Shown here: piece by piece, positions 44,392 to 52,414 of the stretch
How the letters are laid out: every line of letters starts with the position of its first letter
Numbering within the stretch: position 1 is the stretch's first letter
Assembly: GCF_900230215.1 (NCBI RefSeq)
Contig: NZ_LT907982.1
Coordinates: forward strand, 2,356,001-2,420,000
Direction: 5' to 3'
Origin: Jatrophihabitans sp. GAS493
Lineage (GTDB): Bacteria > Actinomycetota > Actinomycetes > Mycobacteriales > Jatrophihabitantaceae
Length of the DNA stretch: 64,000 bases
Program-made: the position numbers and the translations under genes
Notes under the pieces: model-generated
Seen by the model: the letters and a program-made list of their open reading frames with translations, nothing else
The model's database searches: none
Told to the model about the DNA's origin: nothing

Positions 44392-45365
44392 GATCGGCTA
44401 CCCGACGGGACTGGCCGGTTCGCTGTGAGAGCCTCGGCCTCAGCTTCGCTCAGACCGGTCAGATGGCCGATGACGCGTAAGTCCTCGTCAGCGATGCGGA
44501 CATCCGGTCGGACCAAGAACGGCGCCGGCGCGTCAGCACCCGCGAGCTTACGCATCCAGTAGAAGCTGGCAGCGAATAATCCGATCACGATCAGCAGAGT
44601 GATCTGACCGCCGACGCTACGATATGGCTGCACGTACGCACGGGAGAACACGACGAGAAACACGGCGAATCCGATGGTGACAGCCACCACGATCTGCACT
44701 GCGCGACGCATACTTGACCGCCCAGCCGTCACCTGCCGGCGCTGATCCAACTCAGCGCGTGAGGCAGTGGCCAACGACGTCAGAACCGCCGCCAGGCCCG
44801 TGCCTCGTTGCCGCACGTTCAGGATCAGCGACCCAATCACCTTGTCCGCGCTGGCGTCGTCGAGCTCGGCCGACAACGCCAGTAGGGCTCTATCCAACGG
44901 AATACGTGACCTCAGCAAACCCGCCATCCTGATCAAGGCAGGGCGGATCGCCAGCGGCGCCGAATAGGCCGTCGTCGGTATCGCCTGTTCCAGGCTCGCC
45001 CGTGCCGTAATCGTGTCCCGCAAGGACTCGGTCCACATCACCAACGCCTCGAGCTGGACGATCTGCTGCTGCTCGGCCCTGGCACCGCCGAACAGCTGAG
45101 GCCAGAACACCACCAACGCACCAAGCCCTGCCGCAGCGACTGGCCACCGCGTCATGACCAGCGTCAGCACCGCAACCACGACACCGCCGGCGATGCGGCT
45201 CGTCAGTGCGCGCGAGCCCAGCACCTTCTTGATCCGGTACCCCCACCCAGGCCCCCTCGCCGGGTTAGGGGTCACGCCGTGGATGTACACACCGAGCAGG
45301 ACGAGCCCACCGCCGAAGCCGGCGGCGATGAACGCCGCGATCAGACCGTTCAGCTCGGGCAGCAT
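44388..45365 (-). CDS. tadB: TadB-like inner-membrane platform protein
   Basis: 325 aa with N-terminal and C-terminal membrane segments (AAFIAAGFGGGLVLLGVYI; IVVAVTIGFAVFLVVFSRAY; GQITLLIVIGLFAASFYWM) around a soluble type II secretion F domain (LVMWTESLRDTITARASLEQAI and VIGSLILNVRQRGTGLAAVL). Forms the platform with TadC on which the TadA ATPase acts. Its start abuts the TadA stop. Confidence 0.88.
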   Translation of the reverse strand: MLPELNGLIAAFIAAGFGGGLVLLGVYIHGVTPNPARGPGWGYRIKKVLGSRALTSRIAGGVVVAVLTLVMTRWPVAAAGLGALVVFWPQLFGGARAEQQQIVQLEALVMWTESLRDTITARASLEQAIPTTAYSAPLAIRPALIRMAGLLRSRIPLDRALLALSAELDDASADKVIGSLILNVRQRGTGLAAVLTSLATASRAELDQRRQVTAGRSSMRRAVQIVVAVTIGFAVFLVVFSRAYVQPYRSVGGQITLLIVIGLFAASFYWMRKLAGADAPAPFLVRPDVRIADEDLRVIGHLTGLSEAEAEALTANRPVPSGSRS

Positions 45366-46705
45366 CAGCTCAACCCGCCGAACCAGGGAGCATCGTCGAA
45401 GCCCTCGGCCTGCAACCGCTTCTTACGCTCAGATGTGAGGCTCTTGTCCGTCCGTTCCGCACGGCCATGTATTGGCGATGGTGTGAAAAGTTCGGTGAAC
45501 GTGACACGTTCGCCATCGAAGCCGGCAACCTCAATCACCTCAGTTACCGTCCGGTTGCCGCCCATGAGGGGGTTCTTGCGGATGAAGACGATGAAATCGA
45601 CTGCGCCAGCAATCATCGAATGCGTCACCTCAAAGCTCAAGCCGTCGGCCTGCGCGGCGTAGCTGGCGATACGGTCCAACGCCGACACTGCATTGCGTGC
45701 GTGAATCGTCGACAACGAGCCATCGTTACCTTGGCTCATCGCGTTGAGCATCGTGACGATTTCCTCGCCCAACACCTCGCCCACGATGACCCGATCCGGA
45801 TCCTGCCGCAAACTACGCTGCACCAATTTCGCCATCGACACCCCGCCGCGGCCCTCCGCATCCGGCAGCACCATTTCCCACTCGACGACGTTCGGGTGGA
45901 TCTCTGGATGACGACGTAGGCCCAGCTCGGCCGCCTTCTCGACAGTGATCAGCCGTTCGTGCGAGGGAATAACGTTGATCAGCGCCCGCAGCAACGTCGT
46001 CTTGCCAGCGTCAGTGGAGCCACAGACCATGATGTTGCAGCGAGACAACACCGCCGCCTGCAAAAAAGTGGCGGTGTACTCATCGACCGTCCCCAGCTCA
46101 ACCAGCTTCGGCAGGAACATCTGAGGGAACCGGTTCTTGCGGATCGAGATTGACGGTCTTTCCCCGGCGCCCATGATGGCCGACAACCGTGACCCATCGG
46201 CCAACCGCAGATCAAGCTCAGGCGTCGCTGGCGTCCACGGCCTGGCGTTGATGCCCGCATGCGCGGCCTGAGCTTGAATGATGCCGATCAGGTCATCATC
46301 GTTAGCTGCGACCGGGCGATGCCGGACCGCCTCTCGGTGGCCGGCGTAACGGACCCAGACTTCATCGGCGCCGTTGATGTCGATGTTCTCTACCTCGGGA
46401 TCATCGAGCAGCTCCTGCAGCTCCCCTGCGCCATACATCGCCGCGAACACGCCGTTGGCCAGCCGCTCGTCGTAGCTGCGATCGACCGGCACATCTATCC
46501 CGGCAGCCAGCTGCAACTGCAAGTGGCCTGCTACCGCGGTTGCGATCAACGACCACGCCATCTGCTGCTCGTCCGAGCGGGCCAGCTCGCGCTCACCGGC
46601 AGCCTCGCGGCGCTGCGACTCCACATTCAGCGCAGCCGCCACTTGCGCCTGCAACTGCTGGATCAGCCGATAATCCAAGGGCTCTAGATCACTCACGACG
46701 CCCAC
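45365..46705 (-). CDS. tadA: TadA/CpaF pilus assembly ATPase
   Basis: 446 aa. Walker A CGSTDAGKTTLLRALINV, Asp box and Walker B (DPDRVIVGEVLGEE), and the His box AMSQGNDGSLSTIHARN. The N-terminal domain carries YDERLANGVFAAMYGAGELQELL and DINGADEVWVRY, the CpaF signature. Secretion ATPase powering pilus assembly at the inner face of the membrane. Overlaps the TadZ-like gene by 13 bp. Confidence 0.93.
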   Translation of the reverse strand: MGVVSDLEPLDYRLIQQLQAQVAAALNVESQRREAAGERELARSDEQQMAWSLIATAVAGHLQLQLAAGIDVPVDRSYDERLANGVFAAMYGAGELQELLDDPEVENIDINGADEVWVRYAGHREAVRHRPVAANDDDLIGIIQAQAAHAGINARPWTPATPELDLRLADGSRLSAIMGAGERPSISIRKNRFPQMFLPKLVELGTVDEYTATFLQAAVLSRCNIMVCGSTDAGKTTLLRALINVIPSHERLITVEKAAELGLRRHPEIHPNVVEWEMVLPDAEGRGGVSMAKLVQRSLRQDPDRVIVGEVLGEEIVTMLNAMSQGNDGSLSTIHARNAVSALDRIASYAAQADGLSFEVTHSMIAGAVDFIVFIRKNPLMGGNRTVTEVIEVAGFDGERVTFTELFTPSPIHGRAERTDKSLTSERKKRLQAEGFDDAPWFGGLS

Positions 46706-47535
46706 CCCTCAGCGGCCTGAGGTAACACCAGTCCAGCGGACTCCGGATACCAGGTGGTCGTCACAGATACCGCCAGAGGCGGCCACAGCCGAAAGATCTC
46801 CGCCGAGATGGACCGAGCGGACCGTACCAATGCGCTGCTGGAAAGTTTCTTGGTCACACCGCCCGCCCACAGCCCGGCAGCCGCCGGCGGGTCAAAAGCG
46901 AAAGACCCGAGTACCGGCGCCGGCGAGCCGATCGAGGCCAGCAACAGTCTGGTCTGCTCCACAGCAGCCGACGCGTCGCGGGCCGGGCACACCACCACCA
47001 CCCCGACCGGCAAACCAGCACGTGACTCGTTTGCAACGAGGTCCGTCACTTCCTCGATCCGGTCGCGTAAGTGACCCAAACCCTCCATCGTCGGGCGCGT
47101 CACCAACACGACCGCTTCGGCCGAACGACCTACCGTCATCGCCGGATTACCAGCATGCAAGCAGCCCAGGTCAGCGATAACCGTCCCCGACCAGCTGGCG
47201 GTCACCGCCGCGATCGCCGGCAGATGCGCCGAGATCCGGGCCGACGCCCGACCCGACAACTCACCAGGGATCACCGGTACACCCAACGCTGTCGGCTGCG
47301 CGTACCGATCCAGCGAAGCCGGCGACGAACCCGGCCGCGAATCCACCGCCAAACCCACGATCGACGGCGCAGTCGCCATCGGAGCACCGCTGGGCGTCAT
47401 CAACCGGAACGGCAGATCTGCACCGCGCGGATCAAGCTCAAGTACGACCCGATCCGCGGGCCACACCAACCCCAACGCAGTAGCCAGCGTCGTAGCCCCA
47501 GGCGCGCCCTTGTCACTGCCAATCGCAAGGATCAT
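46693..47535 (-). CDS. CpaE/TadZ-like ATPase
   Basis: 280 aa. The N-terminus MILAIGSDKGAPGATTLATALG is a deviant (MinD-like) Walker A motif without the second Lys, then LELDPRGADLPFRL and TVIADLGCLHAG, the MinD-fold. TadZ/CpaE proteins place the secretion apparatus at the pole. Four bases separate it from the cpaB-like gene. Confidence 0.8.
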   Translation of the reverse strand: MILAIGSDKGAPGATTLATALGLVWPADRVVLELDPRGADLPFRLMTPSGAPMATAPSIVGLAVDSRPGSSPASLDRYAQPTALGVPVIPGELSGRASARISAHLPAIAAVTASWSGTVIADLGCLHAGNPAMTVGRSAEAVVLVTRPTMEGLGHLRDRIEEVTDLVANESRAGLPVGVVVVCPARDASAAVEQTRLLLASIGSPAPVLGSFAFDPPAAAGLWAGGVTKKLSSSALVRSARSISAEIFRLWPPLAVSVTTTWYPESAGLVLPQAAEGWAS

Positions 47536-47539
47536 CAGA

Positions 47540-48232
47540 TCATCCGCTCACTGTGACGACAGCGACCAAACCCGAATTGCTCGCAGCCTCAATGCCATAC
47601 GACGCCGACTTCGGCACCAGTAGCGTCAACAGCGCACCGCCGGCCACCGAAGGATTCGACCGGACGTCGTAGACGACCGCCGCCGGGGCCAGCACCGATG
47701 CCGGCGGCGACGACGCATCCGGGACTGAGGTGCCCTTTGAGGGCAGCTGCAGCACGTCAACACTCTGGCCCGGACTCAAACCAATCGACGGCATCTGACC
47801 CGGAGCGACCGCAACCCCGACCATCGCCTGTGACGACGCCAGCGGCGACACTGAGGTCACCATGGCACGTTGTACTAGCGTGTTCGGCAGGATCTCCACC
47901 GCGGCAGTTTGACCCACCAAACTAGGCAGATTCGCTCCAGCGACCGCAGTCACATCTCCGGCCACCTCGACCGTCGTGAGATCAGAACGCGCGATGCTGT
48001 GACCAGCCGGGATCTCATGCACCGCCACCACCACCGGCACCTTCGTCCCCGCCGTCGTATAGAAGTAGTAACCCAGCGCACCCAAGCCCACGATCAAAGC
48101 CACCGCCAATGCCGCATAACCCTTCGGGCGGTGCCGGGTCGACAACGGTGAGCCCAGCTGCGAAGGAGCCGGGCGATGCCCATTCACCCCGGGCGTCGGC
48201 ATCGTCATAGTGCGGGGACCAGGTGAGCTCAT
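47540..48232 (-). CDS. CpaB/RcpC-like SAF-domain protein
   Basis: 230 aa. One membrane segment (GYAALAVALIVGLGALGYYFY), then a SAF domain (VVVAVHEIPAGHSIARSDLTTVEVAG) and a second outer part with VGVAVAPGQMPSIGLSPGQSVDV. CpaB proteins sit in the envelope of Tad systems; in Gram-positives the outer-membrane partner is absent, as here. Overlaps the preceding gene. Confidence 0.86.
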   Translation of the reverse strand: MSSPGPRTMTMPTPGVNGHRPAPSQLGSPLSTRHRPKGYAALAVALIVGLGALGYYFYTTAGTKVPVVVAVHEIPAGHSIARSDLTTVEVAGDVTAVAGANLPSLVGQTAAVEILPNTLVQRAMVTSVSPLASSQAMVGVAVAPGQMPSIGLSPGQSVDVLQLPSKGTSVPDASSPPASVLAPAAVVYDVRSNPSVAGGALLTLLVPKSASYGIEAASNSGLVAVVTVSG

Positions 48233-49149
48233 CGGACAACCGCCTGAATCTGCAGGACATTCAGCTGCCCTGACGTCGAAGTTGACAGGCCAGGGATTTC
48301 CCCGCCCGTGTTACCCGTACCAGTCCACGTGATCTGCCAAACGATCGTCTCCGTCGCAGTTACCGGAGACGTCGTCACATGCGTGTACTGATATCCGCAC
48401 GCCCTATCAGACGGCGGGGCATTGCCGTCCGAGTCCCTCCACGCCCGACCAGGACCCGCACACGACGCGACCGTGTCACCGTCACCCGGATCAAAGTTCA
48501 GCGCCACAGGCGTAGCCGTCACCGTCGCCGTCAAACCCGCCGCCGAGGCCGACGCTGACAACGTCCGCCACGTCGACGGATCAGTCCAAAAGAACGTCCA
48601 CAGATTCACCCACGTCGTTGGATAACCCTGAAAAGTACGAGACTCCGACGGAGACCGATGCCCAGATGGCCGGGGAAAGACAATCGTCGAGAACGCCTCC
48701 TGCGCCAACGACGCAGCAGTCACAATCGCCGGGCACCCCTCCGCGGTGAACTGCTGATTCAACAGCGTCATCGTCGCCGGCGGCACCGCCGCCCACGAAG
48801 TCAACCCCAGACCACCGAGAGCGTCAGCGTCAGCAGCCCTGCAGTACCGTCCCTGCAACTCATCCGCACACGCCTGCGACACCACCGGCGGCTCATCACC
48901 ATAAGCAGCATCTGGATACGCCGCACAAGGATCACTCGGCGTCACACTCCCCGAACCACCGCCTCCCGGCCCACTTCCTCCACCGCCACCGGTCCCAACA
49001 GTGCAGGTTGGGTTACGGAGGACATCGCACCCACCGGACCCGCCATCTGCGTGTGCTGCTTCTGGCGCAAATGCCACTACGGCAATCGTCACGGACAGCA
49101 TCAACAGATAGCGCTTTGCGAGACGTTGGGTCTTCGTCAGCCACTGCAT
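48229..49149 (-). CDS. Exported protein of the Tad operon
   Basis: 306 aa from the ATG at 49149, which overlaps the lipoprotein gene's stop (GACATGCAGTGGCTGA). A signal peptide (RYLLMLSVTIAVVAFAPEAAHA) precedes a Gly-rich linker with two Cys (CDVLRNPTCTV), then a beta-rich domain with WVNLWTFFWTDPSTWRTL. No recognised family. It probably lies outside the membrane as part of the pilus machinery. Confidence 0.72.
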   Translation of the reverse strand: MQWLTKTQRLAKRYLLMLSVTIAVVAFAPEAAHADGGSGGCDVLRNPTCTVGTGGGGGSGPGGGGSGSVTPSDPCAAYPDAAYGDEPPVVSQACADELQGRYCRAADADALGGLGLTSWAAVPPATMTLLNQQFTAEGCPAIVTAASLAQEAFSTIVFPRPSGHRSPSESRTFQGYPTTWVNLWTFFWTDPSTWRTLSASASAAGLTATVTATPVALNFDPGDGDTVASCAGPGRAWRDSDGNAPPSDRACGYQYTHVTTSPVTATETIVWQITWTGTGNTGGEIPGLSTSTSGQLNVLQIQAVVR

Positions 49150-49778
49150 GTCTTGCCTACGTTTTGAAGCACGTCCGTCAACTGCCACTGACCGTTTGTC
49201 AACTTCATCGGCAGGGTCAACAGATACGGCGGCGGCGGCGTCCGGGGGGATGGGGTAGGCACCGGTTGACCTGACGCCACGTAGTACTCGATCGAAGGGT
49301 CTGTCGGACTCTCAAGCGGACAACTGGTCAGATAGACGAACGTAGGCGAGACTGTAGATTGAACTTTTACTCGCGGATCTGGCGGTGAACCGCGGTACGC
49401 CTGCCCAGCCGCTTTCATGCTTGCGTAAGATTCGTCAAAGATTTTCAGGGCGTTGCCGCTCAGGTAGCGGTTCAACTCGGCCAGGTTTGCCGTCGAGGGG
49501 TCCAGCGATGCTGACGCATCGGCATTTACTAACGCGATATACGCAGCCACGGCGTCTTGCGCAGCAGGGCTCACGGTAGGCACTGGGATCGGCGATAACG
49601 ACCTTGATCCTGAACCCGGTGCTACCGAAGTTTCTGGTGCCCAGGTGGCGCTGGTGGTCGCAGGCGTGTGAGACGTCGGTGCAGGTGAGTAGGCCTGGGT
49701 ATGCGTCCCGCTACTTCCGCATGCCGTCAAGGTGGTCGCCGCGAGTACCGCGATGATTGCCCTAAGTGTGGTCCGCAC
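49137..49778 (-). CDS. Lipoprotein, first gene of the Tad operon
   Basis: 213 aa from a GTG at 49778, preceded by GGGAGGCGG. The N-terminus (RTTLRAIIAVLAATTLTACGSS) is a lipoprotein signal with lipobox LTAC. A Pro/Thr-rich linker follows, then an NTF2-like region (AVAAYIALVNADASASLDPS, ALKIFDESYASMKAAGQAYRG). Its role is unknown. The longer frame upstream is rejected because it has no ribosome site. Confidence 0.75.
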   Translation of the reverse strand: MRTTLRAIIAVLAATTLTACGSSGTHTQAYSPAPTSHTPATTSATWAPETSVAPGSGSRSLSPIPVPTVSPAAQDAVAAYIALVNADASASLDPSTANLAELNRYLSGNALKIFDESYASMKAAGQAYRGSPPDPRVKVQSTVSPTFVYLTSCPLESPTDPSIEYYVASGQPVPTPSPRTPPPPYLLTLPMKLTNGQWQLTDVLQNVGKTCSG

Positions 49779-49868
49779 CCTCTGCCGCCTCCCTGCAAAC
49801 ACGTCGGAGTGTTGAAAGTCTAGATCGTGACCGTTTCGATCCGGTGCGTGACTACATCCCGCAATAAC

Positions 49869-49881
49869 CGTATACCATACG
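49869..49881. promoter_or_regulatory. CGTAT/ATACG inverted repeat between lipoprotein and XRE genes
   Basis: CGTAT-ACC-ATACG lies in the only A/T-rich stretch of the 138-bp gap upstream of the Tad operon. It may be an operator over the -10 region of the Tad promoter (TATACG/TATGGT on the minus strand). Confidence 0.35.
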
Positions 49882-49916
49882 AGCATGATTTGGTCACGCA
49901 CCCAACCTTGCAGGTG

Positions 49917-50351
49917 CTACAGGCGGTGCATGGCGAGCGCACGCCGGATCGTCACGACCGGCACGGCGAGCGAAATCGCTAGCGCGGCCATCGTGGTGTC
50001 ATCAGGTTCACGACGAGTCGCGCCCGTCTCCAGCCACCGGTACCGGTCTCGAGAAACGTTGATCGCCTCGGCCAACTGGTGCTGTGTAAAGCCAGCGGCC
50101 AGCCGCAGATCCTCCAAGACGGGTGCAGCGGGATCTGACCCGAGAAAATCGAGGGAATCGAGTCCCACTGCAGCAGCAAGCACCGGGATCATCGAAGGCT
50201 TCGGAATGTATGCGCCCCGCTCCCAATCGCTGACGCGCGTTTGCCTCGTCCCCACGCTCTTCGCCAACTGCGTCTGCGACAGTCCAGCGGCGGTACGGCA
50301 TGCAGCAAGACGAGACCCGCTGAACGGCACACGTCCTCCTCGCATAGTCAT
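49917..50351 (-). CDS. XRE regulator with two helix-turn-helix domains
   Basis: 144 aa with two Cro/C1-type helix-turn-helices: residues 14-65 (LAACRTAAGLSQTQLAKSVGTR, then VSDWERG) and 80-130 (LRLAAGFTQHQLAEAINVSR, then YRWLETG). It lies between the Tad operon and the xis-int operon and is divergent from the latter, sharing a 190-bp region that contains element copy 4. A tandem HTH protein could bind the bipartite element; it is the alternative to the sigma-like candidate. Confidence 0.88.
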   Translation of the reverse strand: MTMRGGRVPFSGSRLAACRTAAGLSQTQLAKSVGTRQTRVSDWERGAYIPKPSMIPVLAAAVGLDSLDFLGSDPAAPVLEDLRLAAGFTQHQLAEAINVSRDRYRWLETGATRREPDDTTMAALAISLAVPVVTIRRALAMHRL

Positions 50352-50472
50352 GGGCCAATTCCTCCACCGCTGGGTCTACCAGCCTAGAGCCGTATAAGGC
50401 GAGACCCAGAATGCGGCACGCTGGCAGCTTTGACGGCGCGGCAACGGCGGTACTTGAAGTTTTCGTCGACGG

Positions 50473-50511
50473 TTGCACTTTTCGGCTGCTCGTCGAGGCC
50501 TCTCCCAGTGA
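50473..50511 (+). promoter_or_regulatory. 39-bp bipartite element, copy 4 (xis-int promoter)
   Basis: TTGCACTTTTC, 10-bp spacer (GGCTGCTCGT), CGAGGCCTCTCCCAGTGA on the plus strand, 30 nt before the excisionase ATG at 50542. This copy has no hairpin before it, showing that the element is independent of the terminators seen at copies 1-3. Confidence 0.78.
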
Positions 50512-50541
50512 CAGGTAAGTCACGGACCACGGGAGACACGA

Positions 50542-50745
50542 ATGGCTGCCCATAGTGAAGATCAGCTACTGACCGTCGAACAGGCGGCCGACCGACTCGG
50601 AACAGGAGTCCGGTTCCCTCGTCGGCTAATCGCTGAACGTCGGATACGGTTTGTACGGGTGGGACGCCACGTGCGGATACCGGTGAGCGCGCTCGACGAG
50701 TTCGTCGCGGCCGGCACCGTCCAGCCCATGCACACCGAGGCGTGA
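50542..50745 (+). CDS. Excisionase-like MerR-type DNA-binding protein
   Basis: 67 aa with a winged helix-turn-helix (LLTVEQAADRLGTGVRFPRRLIAERRIRFVRV, then GRHVRIPVSALDEFV), the excisionase/MerR-like fold. It overlaps the integrase gene by 4 bp, the usual xis-int order, and would steer the integrase toward excision. Confidence 0.87.
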   Translation: MAAHSEDQLLTVEQAADRLGTGVRFPRRLIAERRIRFVRVGRHVRIPVSALDEFVAAGTVQPMHTEA

Positions 50746-52013
50746 GAGGCAGCTCAGCGATGGCACCACGGAGGCGGTTCGGAGCACTCCGCCAACTGCC
50801 GTCCGGCCGCTGGCAGGCCTCCTACCTTGGCCCAGACGGGCTGCGGCGCAAAGCCCCGCACACCTTCCCGACCAAGACCGACGCCGACCGCTGGCTCGTC
50901 CTGATCCAAGCCCAGCTGATCGACCGGAGCTGGCGCGACCCATCGGAAGGCCAACAGCTCTTCGACTCCTACGCAACGACCTGGATCGACGAGCGTCCCG
51001 GCCTGCGCCCGCGAACCGTCGATCTCTACCGCTGGCTGCACGCCAAGTACCTCCGACCCCGCCTCGGCCAGATGCCACTCACCACGATCACGGCTGCACG
51101 GGTCCGGACGTGGCGCTCCGACCTGCTCGAATCCGGCGTCTCGGCATCTATGTGCGCGAAGGCCTACAGCCTGCTGCGCGCGATCCTCCACACCGCCGTC
51201 GACGATGGCATCCTCGACCGGAACCCGTGCCGGATTCGGGGTGCGGGGGAGTCGCACCCGGCCGAACGGCCTGTCTTGACCATTGAGCAAGTCATCGAGC
51301 TCAGCGAACGGATGCCCGACCGATTCCGAGCACTCATCCTCACGACCACTTTCGCCAGCCTGCGCTGGGGCGAGGTCAGCGCGCTTCGGCGCAGTGACCT
51401 AGATCTGGCCACCCGCGCCGTCCGCGTCCGCGCAGCCTTCGTGGAGCGCTCCAACGGCGCCCTGGAACTCGGGCCGCCCAAGTCCCGCGCCAGCGTGCGC
51501 ACGGTCGTCATTCCTGAGTTCGTCGCCGGCACCCTGACCGACCACCTGGCGGCGTACTCCGACCCGGAGTCCGAGGCTCTGGTCTTCACCAGGGTGAGCG
51601 GACGACCGATCCGGCGCTCAGGACTCAACAAGGTTCTGGGCTGGGAGGCCGCCGTTGCCGCGGTCGGTGTGCCCCATCTTCATTTCCACGATCTACGGCA
51701 TACTGGCAACACGCTGGCGGCTGGTACGCCGGGGACGTCCACGCGGGACCTGATGGAGAGGATGGGCCACGACAGCATGCGCGCAGCCCTCATCTATCAG
51801 CACGCGACACGAGACGCCGACCGGCGGATTGCGGATGGTCTCGACGGCCAAATCCGAGCCGTCTCTCAAATCGATATTGCACATTCGTTGCACGAGGAGA
51901 ACGTGAGCAACCTCGACGATCACCGTCGGGACGGTTCAACACCCGGAGAATCGGGGCTTCTAGCTGGAGCGGGCGACGGGAATCGAACCCGCACAATCAG
52001 TTTGGAAGACTGA
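50742..52013 (+). CDS. Tyrosine integrase of the ICE
   Basis: 423 aa. It has an AP2-like arm-binding N-terminus (FGALRQLPSGRWQASYLGPDGLRRKAPHTF), a core-binding domain (residues 75-165), and a catalytic domain with Arg in FASLRWGEVSALR, HFHDLRHTGNTLA (HxxR), HD in MERMGHDSMRAAL and Tyr in IYQHATRDADR. The last residues (AGDGNRTRTISLED) are translated from the tRNA-Gly 3' half, showing integration there. Start at 50742, an ATG inside the excisionase end; MAPRRRFG at 50760 is also possible. Confidence 0.93.
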   Translation: MRGSSAMAPRRRFGALRQLPSGRWQASYLGPDGLRRKAPHTFPTKTDADRWLVLIQAQLIDRSWRDPSEGQQLFDSYATTWIDERPGLRPRTVDLYRWLHAKYLRPRLGQMPLTTITAARVRTWRSDLLESGVSASMCAKAYSLLRAILHTAVDDGILDRNPCRIRGAGESHPAERPVLTIEQVIELSERMPDRFRALILTTTFASLRWGEVSALRRSDLDLATRAVRVRAAFVERSNGALELGPPKSRASVRTVVIPEFVAGTLTDHLAAYSDPESEALVFTRVSGRPIRRSGLNKVLGWEAAVAAVGVPHLHFHDLRHTGNTLAAGTPGTSTRDLMERMGHDSMRAALIYQHATRDADRRIADGLDGQIRAVSQIDIAHSLHEENVSNLDDHRRDGSTPGESGLLAGAGDGNRTRTISLED

Positions 52014-52038
52014 GACTCTACCATTGAGCTACGCCCGC
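51965..52038 (-). tRNA. tRNA-Gly (anticodon TCC)
   Basis: Cloverleaf on the minus strand: acceptor GCGGGCG/CGCCCGC, anticodon stem TCAGT/ACTGA with loop CTTCCAA, T-arm GGTTCGATTCC, and an encoded CCA. Its 3' half overlaps the integrase coding region by about 48 bp. Confidence 0.93.
51968..52013. other. Candidate ICE attachment site in the tRNA-Gly 3' half
   Basis: The integrase stop lies inside the tRNA gene, and tyrosine integrases of this kind recombine at the tRNA 3' half. The identical partner site expected at the far left end was not found in the window. Confidence 0.55.
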
Positions 52039-52223
52039 GCACGGGCCGAAATTCGCCCGCGTGCGTCGAACAGATTACCTTGTCGACGGCGACTCTCGCG
52101 CCACCCGGGAGACCCCGGCGGGTGTTCCGTAGCTGCGTCCCCCGTAACCACGGGCCGCGGAGGCGTCAGCGGATGGTCGAAACGCCCTCCGGAGTGGAAG
52201 TACACTCAACATTTGTCCACGCC

Positions 52224-52297
52224 CGGGGTGTGGCGCAGCTTGGTAGCGCGTTCGCTTTGGGAGCGAGAAGTCGCAGGTTCAAATCCTGTCACCCCGA
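52224..52297 (+). tRNA. tRNA-Pro (anticodon TGG)
   Basis: Acceptor CGGGGTG/CACCCCG, anticodon stem TTCGC/GCGAG with loop TTTGGGA, T-arm GGTTCAAATCC. No CCA is encoded. Lies between the element and the tig gene. Confidence 0.93.
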
Positions 52298-52414
52298 CGC
52301 AGTCTCGGTAGTACAGCAGTCTCGGTAGTACGGCAGTCTTCAGACCGCAGCCACATCAGCACGACGATTCAGTCCCATCGACACGTCATTGAACGCCAAG
52401 GAGCGATCCCCATA

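Noticed and set aside
30769-50511. 39-bp element as transposon end or REP-type repeat
   Set aside because: All copies have the same orientation and almost the same distance to a start codon, which repeats spread by transposition would not show.
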